Source of the DNA: an uncultured Ruminococcus sp.
GTDB lineage: Bacteria > Bacillota > Clostridia > Oscillospirales > Acutalibacteraceae
Reading direction: 5' to 3'
DNA length: 9,707 nucleotides
Assembly: GCA_902773065.1 (NCBI GenBank)
Contig: CACYDD010000029.1
Span: 1 to 9,707, forward strand
A model generated the notes under the pieces. The model did not search any database. It was not told the DNA's origin and was given only the letters and a program-made list of their open reading frames with translations. Both the position numbers and the translations under genes were made by a program. Below, one piece after another: positions 6,714-9,707 of this stretch (positions are counted from its first letter, which is position 1; the number at the start of each line of letters is the position of its first letter).

Positions 6714-6764
6714 GTAGAATCAAGCGTATTCTGTAGTAATTGTGTCCATGGGGTACGCTTTTTT
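6714..6764 (+). promoter_or_regulatory. Leader hairpin resembling a terminator, possible attenuator
   Basis: Within the predicted 5' leader, AAGCGTA (6722-6728) pairs exactly with TACGCTT (6754-6760). The stem can extend through several G-U pairs to about 13 pairs around a 13-base loop, and six T end at 6764. An alternative hairpin AGAAT/ATTCT (6716-6720 with 6728-6732) overlaps the left arm, so the two folds exclude each other, as in attenuators and riboswitches. The layout of promoter, hairpin with T-run, ribosome binding site and gene is seen directly; regulation is inference. No known riboswitch class is recognised. Confidence 0.45.
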
Positions 6765-6796
6765 GTATATCAATCATTGAAAGAAAGGTGAGCAAG

Positions 6797-9707
6797 ATGA
6801 AAAAAGAAACCAACCGATTCAAAACAAAAGTCTTATCTGTTTTGCTGGCGGCGATGATGGCCGGCGGCAGTACGGCGGTGGCTCTGCCTGCCATAGGTGC
6901 TGACATTGCCATTACGGCAAGTGCGGCAGAAACCGCACCTGAAATGCCTGCTGAGGTGGCGGCACGCTATGCAGAACACCGAAACCATGTGTACAGCCTG
7001 GAGGATTGGGCTAATAGCGAAAGCTTTTATGACCATGTGCTTATCATGCCGGGCGACACGTTTGAGATCCCCGTTTATGAAAAATCTAACGGTACGATCT
7101 ATTTCGTAGGCAGCATGGCGAGCGATGACAGCGGCAACATAACAAATGACCCATTCTTTTTTATTGATGTTGAAGGTGACGATAACTGGTCAACTCTCCC
7201 GTCTGATATATACCTTCCGGACGGTTTTGAAGTTACCGGCGCAGTTGAGCCTGTCGAGGAACGAACCTATACCCGTTCTTTTCATAACAGATACACAGGC
7301 AAATCATTTACAGTAAAATTTTGCGAGCAATGGGTCAATAATACAAATTGTCCGATTTACCTTATCGGTAAGGGCAGCGGCAGCGGTCCTCTCGGAGACG
7401 ATAATAATCAGGCGCATGTGTTTCCCCAGATCATGTATTACGCTCCGTACTACAGCATAACATACCCCACTACAGACGAAAACTACAGTTATGACGGACT
7501 CGAAAAGTATTTCTGGCCGCAGGGCGACCTTGAAAGTCTTGATTTTCCGAAATATTACTGGATAACAGATACTCCATACACAATAACATTCCCGAATCCT
7601 GTTCAGACTAAGAGTCATTTTGATTATTGGGCTTCCAGTGAAGCAACACAGACGGTCAACGGTCAATATACTGACTTGACTGTTTGCAATACATCAGGCA
7701 AAGACAGTCACGGAAACAATTACAGCTCTACATCATTCAAAGGACACGGTGACGTTAAGGTATCTCCTGTTTTTAAATCGGGAACAACAATAACCTTTGA
7801 GGGCAACGGCGGAACGATCAACGGACGTGACGAATGGATTATCGAAACTCCCGAATATGACGGCGAATCAGGCAACTATGGATACGAGCTTAATGATTAT
7901 GTTCCCACACGTGAGGGCGATACTTTCCTCGGTTGGTGCGCAAAGGAAAACGCACGTTACGACAGCTTTGTCACAAAGGATGATGAATCGGCAGTTTACG
8001 AGAAATTCTGGAATAATGAATACAGCCGTAATTACACCTATAGAAACGTAACTCTTTACGCAAAGTGGGCGAGCAACACAAAAGAAAACCTTGAAAAAAA
8101 CGGTTGGGATATAGACGATGACGGTACGCTATGGCTTCTTAACAATAAAGGTGTTGAAGCATGGAACACTGCCAGAGATGCAGACCCGACATTAGCTCCA
8201 AAGGTAAAGGGAATAAAACAGAGCTTTAATACTGATGATCCGTCAAATGATTTTGCATACAGTCTTGAAGGTGTGTTTGAAGGATGCGTAAATCTTGAAA
8301 ACCTCGTTTTCGAGGAAAATGTTCGCTGGCTCAGCTGGAGTGCATTCAAAGACTGTAAGAACCTTAAAACAATAACATTCCTCGACAGCATTTATAATAA
8401 TCTTGACAATGTTATGACGGAGGCGTCGAAGGATGTTGTTGTGACAGTTCCCGAAACATATACGGGCCGCCTGGGTAAGTATGAATATCTTGCTAACAAT
8501 GGAAAACGTTATGGACTTTCGGTGAACGGCGAGCTTATTACCGAAAACAATCTTACAGCACAATGCGGCGAGGGTACGGCATCCTTTGACCCCGAAACAA
8601 ATACCCTGACACTCGAAAATGCAGAGCTTTCAGAAACACTTACTCCGCATTGGCTCGGTATTTACTCTGACCCCGAAACATACACAAGATACACGAATGC
8701 GGTAATCGTTTCTGATTTGCCTGAACTGAATGTAGTGCTGAAAGGTGAAAATACTATTACAGCAAGTAATCTCGATGCATTCAGAACATACGGCAATCTG
8801 AACATCACAGGTGACGGCAGTATTAAGGCTTATTATACCTTAAGCAATTACTTTATCATTGACAGCGAAACAGGCGAATCTGTACCGGTATCCGGCATAT
8901 TCCCGTTGACGCTTACCGCTCTCGGAAACCTCACGCTTGACGGTATTACCGTACAAAGAATGAATGCACAGCCGACAGGAACTCTCACCGTAAAAGACTC
9001 CACTCTTCTTGGCGGCGTTTTCACCAACAATTCCGATTTGACGATCACAAATTCAACACTGAAGGGCTTTACAGGTGGAATCAGCGGTTCATACGACAGC
9101 GGCAACGACTACAACCCGACAGTCGGCGGCAAAAACGTTACGGTTACAAATAGTACCTTTGATTATGTCACAGTAAGCGCGCCTGAGGATGCAGAAACAA
9201 TTTCTTTCAAGGACAGCAATATTCAGCTTTCCGGCAAACTCTCAGCAGGCGAAAACACCAAGCTGAGTATTGACAATACTATATTCAAAGCCTATGGTCA
9301 GGCAGACGGTGTGACAAATATTTCTGAAGAAAACATTACCCTCACCGGATGTGAAATTTTCCAGGGCGCATGGAATCAAAGAGGTTATTTCTCCATCGTA
9401 CAGACAAAAGAACCTGAACCTGAGCCTGCACCTGCTGCTGCGGATATCAGCAAGGCGACAGTAAGCGGTATTGCAAACAAGACCTACACAGGAAAGAATA
9501 TTACTCAGAGCATTACAGTAAAGCTGGGCGACACAACCCTCAAAAACGGTACAGACTACAGTGTAGCCTACCGAAACAACAAGAATGTCGGCACGGCTAC
9601 CGTTACTGTAACAGCGAAAGGTGACAATTACTCAGGCAAAATTGAAAAGACTTTTAAAATCACAGCAAAGGATCTTTCAAAATTCACTGCCGCACTTTCC
9701 GCTTCCG
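6797..9707 (+). CDS. Large secreted mosaic surface protein (3' partial): InlB-like, BspA-like and Ig-like modules
   Basis: The frame stays open for 970 codons to the window edge, so the C-terminus is missing. The ATG at 6797 follows a GGTGAG-type ribosome binding site (around 6784-6792). Residues 1-43 are a signal peptide: MKKETNRFKTK, a hydrophobic core, and ITASA|A as the likely cleavage site. Residues about 45-260 are not recognised. Residues about 262-328 resemble a degenerate InlB/Listeria-Bacteroides repeat, and 332-424 are a clearer one (TFEGNGGT...PTREGDTFLGW...LYAKW). Residues about 435-555 carry BspA-type leucine-rich text (VFEGCVNLENLVF, AFKDCKNLKTITF). Residues about 590-868 are a beta-strand-rich repeat region with TNTLTLEN, LTLDGITV and LTITNSTL, suggestive of a right-handed beta-solenoid. 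An EPEPEPAPAAA linker leads to an Ig-like repeat (884-955) and the start of another. No catalytic motif is visible. A surface adhesin or binding role is inferred; the anchor, if any, lies outside the window. Confidence 0.9.
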   Translation, partial: MKKETNRFKTKVLSVLLAAMMAGGSTAVALPAIGADIAITASAAETAPEMPAEVAARYAEHRNHVYSLEDWANSESFYDHVLIMPGDTFEIPVYEKSNGTIYFVGSMASDDSGNITNDPFFFIDVEGDDNWSTLPSDIYLPDGFEVTGAVEPVEERTYTRSFHNRYTGKSFTVKFCEQWVNNTNCPIYLIGKGSGSGPLGDDNNQAHVFPQIMYYAPYYSITYPTTDENYSYDGLEKYFWPQGDLESLDFPKYYWITDTPYTITFPNPVQTKSHFDYWASSEATQTVNGQYTDLTVCNTSGKDSHGNNYSSTSFKGHGDVKVSPVFKSGTTITFEGNGGTINGRDEWIIETPEYDGESGNYGYELNDYVPTREGDTFLGWCAKENARYDSFVTKDDESAVYEKFWNNEYSRNYTYRNVTLYAKWASNTKENLEKNGWDIDDDGTLWLLNNKGVEAWNTARDADPTLAPKVKGIKQSFNTDDPSNDFAYSLEGVFEGCVNLENLVFEENVRWLSWSAFKDCKNLKTITFLDSIYNNLDNVMTEASKDVVVTVPETYTGRLGKYEYLANNGKRYGLSVNGELITENNLTAQCGEGTASFDPETNTLTLENAELSETLTPHWLGIYSDPETYTRYTNAVIVSDLPELNVVLKGENTITASNLDAFRTYGNLNITGDGSIKAYYTLSNYFIIDSETGESVPVSGIFPLTLTALGNLTLDGITVQRMNAQPTGTLTVKDSTLLGGVFTNNSDLTITNSTLKGFTGGISGSYDSGNDYNPTVGGKNVTVTNSTFDYVTVSAPEDAETISFKDSNIQLSGKLSAGENTKLSIDNTIFKAYGQADGVTNISEENITLTGCEIFQGAWNQRGYFSIVQTKEPEPEPAPAAADISKATVSGIANKTYTGKNITQSITVKLGDTTLKNGTDYSVAYRNNKNVGTATVTVTAKGDNYSGKIEKTFKITAKDLSKFTAALSAS
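9446..9707 (+). repeat. Ig-like repeat(s) shared with the first surface protein
   Basis: One complete ~72-residue repeat (9446-9661) shows TYTGK, TTLKNGTDYSVAY, NVGTATVTVT and NYSGKIEKTFKI. A second begins at about 9668 (LSKFTAALSAS) and is cut by the window end. The second repeat's opening matches the start of copy 3 in the first gene (IAKLSAALSTT). The entry segment DISKATV is shared with copy 1 at 1798, including an identical stretch of 14 or more bases. Confidence 0.8.

Larger units (their letters stand above)
6350..6796. other. Divergent AT-rich intergenic regulatory region
   Basis: These 447 bases separate the minus-strand operon from the plus-strand surface gene. They hold one promoter per strand, a palindrome, a leader hairpin and a ribosome binding site at each end, each listed separately. 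I see no gene or RNA family I can name in the remainder (roughly 6534-6648). That stretch contains a short dyad GTGT-TT-ACAC near 6590 that is too short to interpret. Confidence 0.7.

Noticed and set aside
6748..6780. Ten-codon leader peptide (ATG GGG TAC ...) in front of the second surface gene
   Set aside because: It has no ribosome binding site, its first codons form the terminator-like stem, and there is no run of regulatory codons.
7304..8563. Several 80-120-codon open frames on both strands within the second surface gene
   Set aside because: All overlap the continuous 970-codon frame, which has signal peptide and domain support; they are shadows.

Overview
The window suggests a gut or rumen clostridium of the Ruminococcus/Oscillospiraceae type. 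This is inferred from the moderate-to-low GC content, the strong AGGAGG-like ribosome binding sites, and very large secreted mosaic proteins built from bacterial Ig-like repeats, fibronectin III, InlB-type and BspA-type modules. No taxonomic marker gene is present, so the assignment is only by style.

Layout. Bases 1-2754 (+) hold most of a secreted surface protein; its start codon lies just upstream of the window. It ends at a near-ideal intrinsic terminator (2773-2818). Bases 2866-3187 hold what looks like a decayed, frameshifted gene on the minus strand, overlapping a minus-strand terminator-like hairpin (2931-2996). Bases 3188-6349 (-) form a compact three-gene operon: a stand-alone NRPS-type condensation-domain protein, a 75-residue acyl/peptidyl carrier protein and an ANL-family acyl-adenylating ligase. 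Bases 6350-6796 are a divergent regulatory region with a candidate minus-strand promoter, a palindrome, a consensus plus-strand promoter (TTGACA, 17 nt, TATAAT) and a leader with a terminator-like hairpin. Bases 6797-9707 (+) hold a second very large secreted mosaic protein that runs off the window with no stop in 970 codons.

How the genes may work together. The ligase would activate a carboxylic acid as acyl-AMP and load it on the carrier protein's phosphopantetheine arm. The condensation protein would then move the acyl group to an amine or hydroxyl acceptor. The ligase resembles fatty/aryl-acid ligases more than amino-acid A domains at the amine-binding region, so an acylated small molecule or lipid-like amide is a more natural guess than a peptide. 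There is no thioesterase, phosphopantetheinyl transferase, transporter or tailoring enzyme in the window. The two flanking surface proteins share the Ig-like repeat and a beta-strand-repeat module. They are probably paralogous adhesin-like proteins, with no clear functional link to the operon.

The points most worth a second look are the minimal dissociated condensation/carrier/ligase operon, the possible attenuator in the leader of the second surface gene, the unrecognised ~170-residue tandem module in the first surface protein, and the decayed gene after the ligase.
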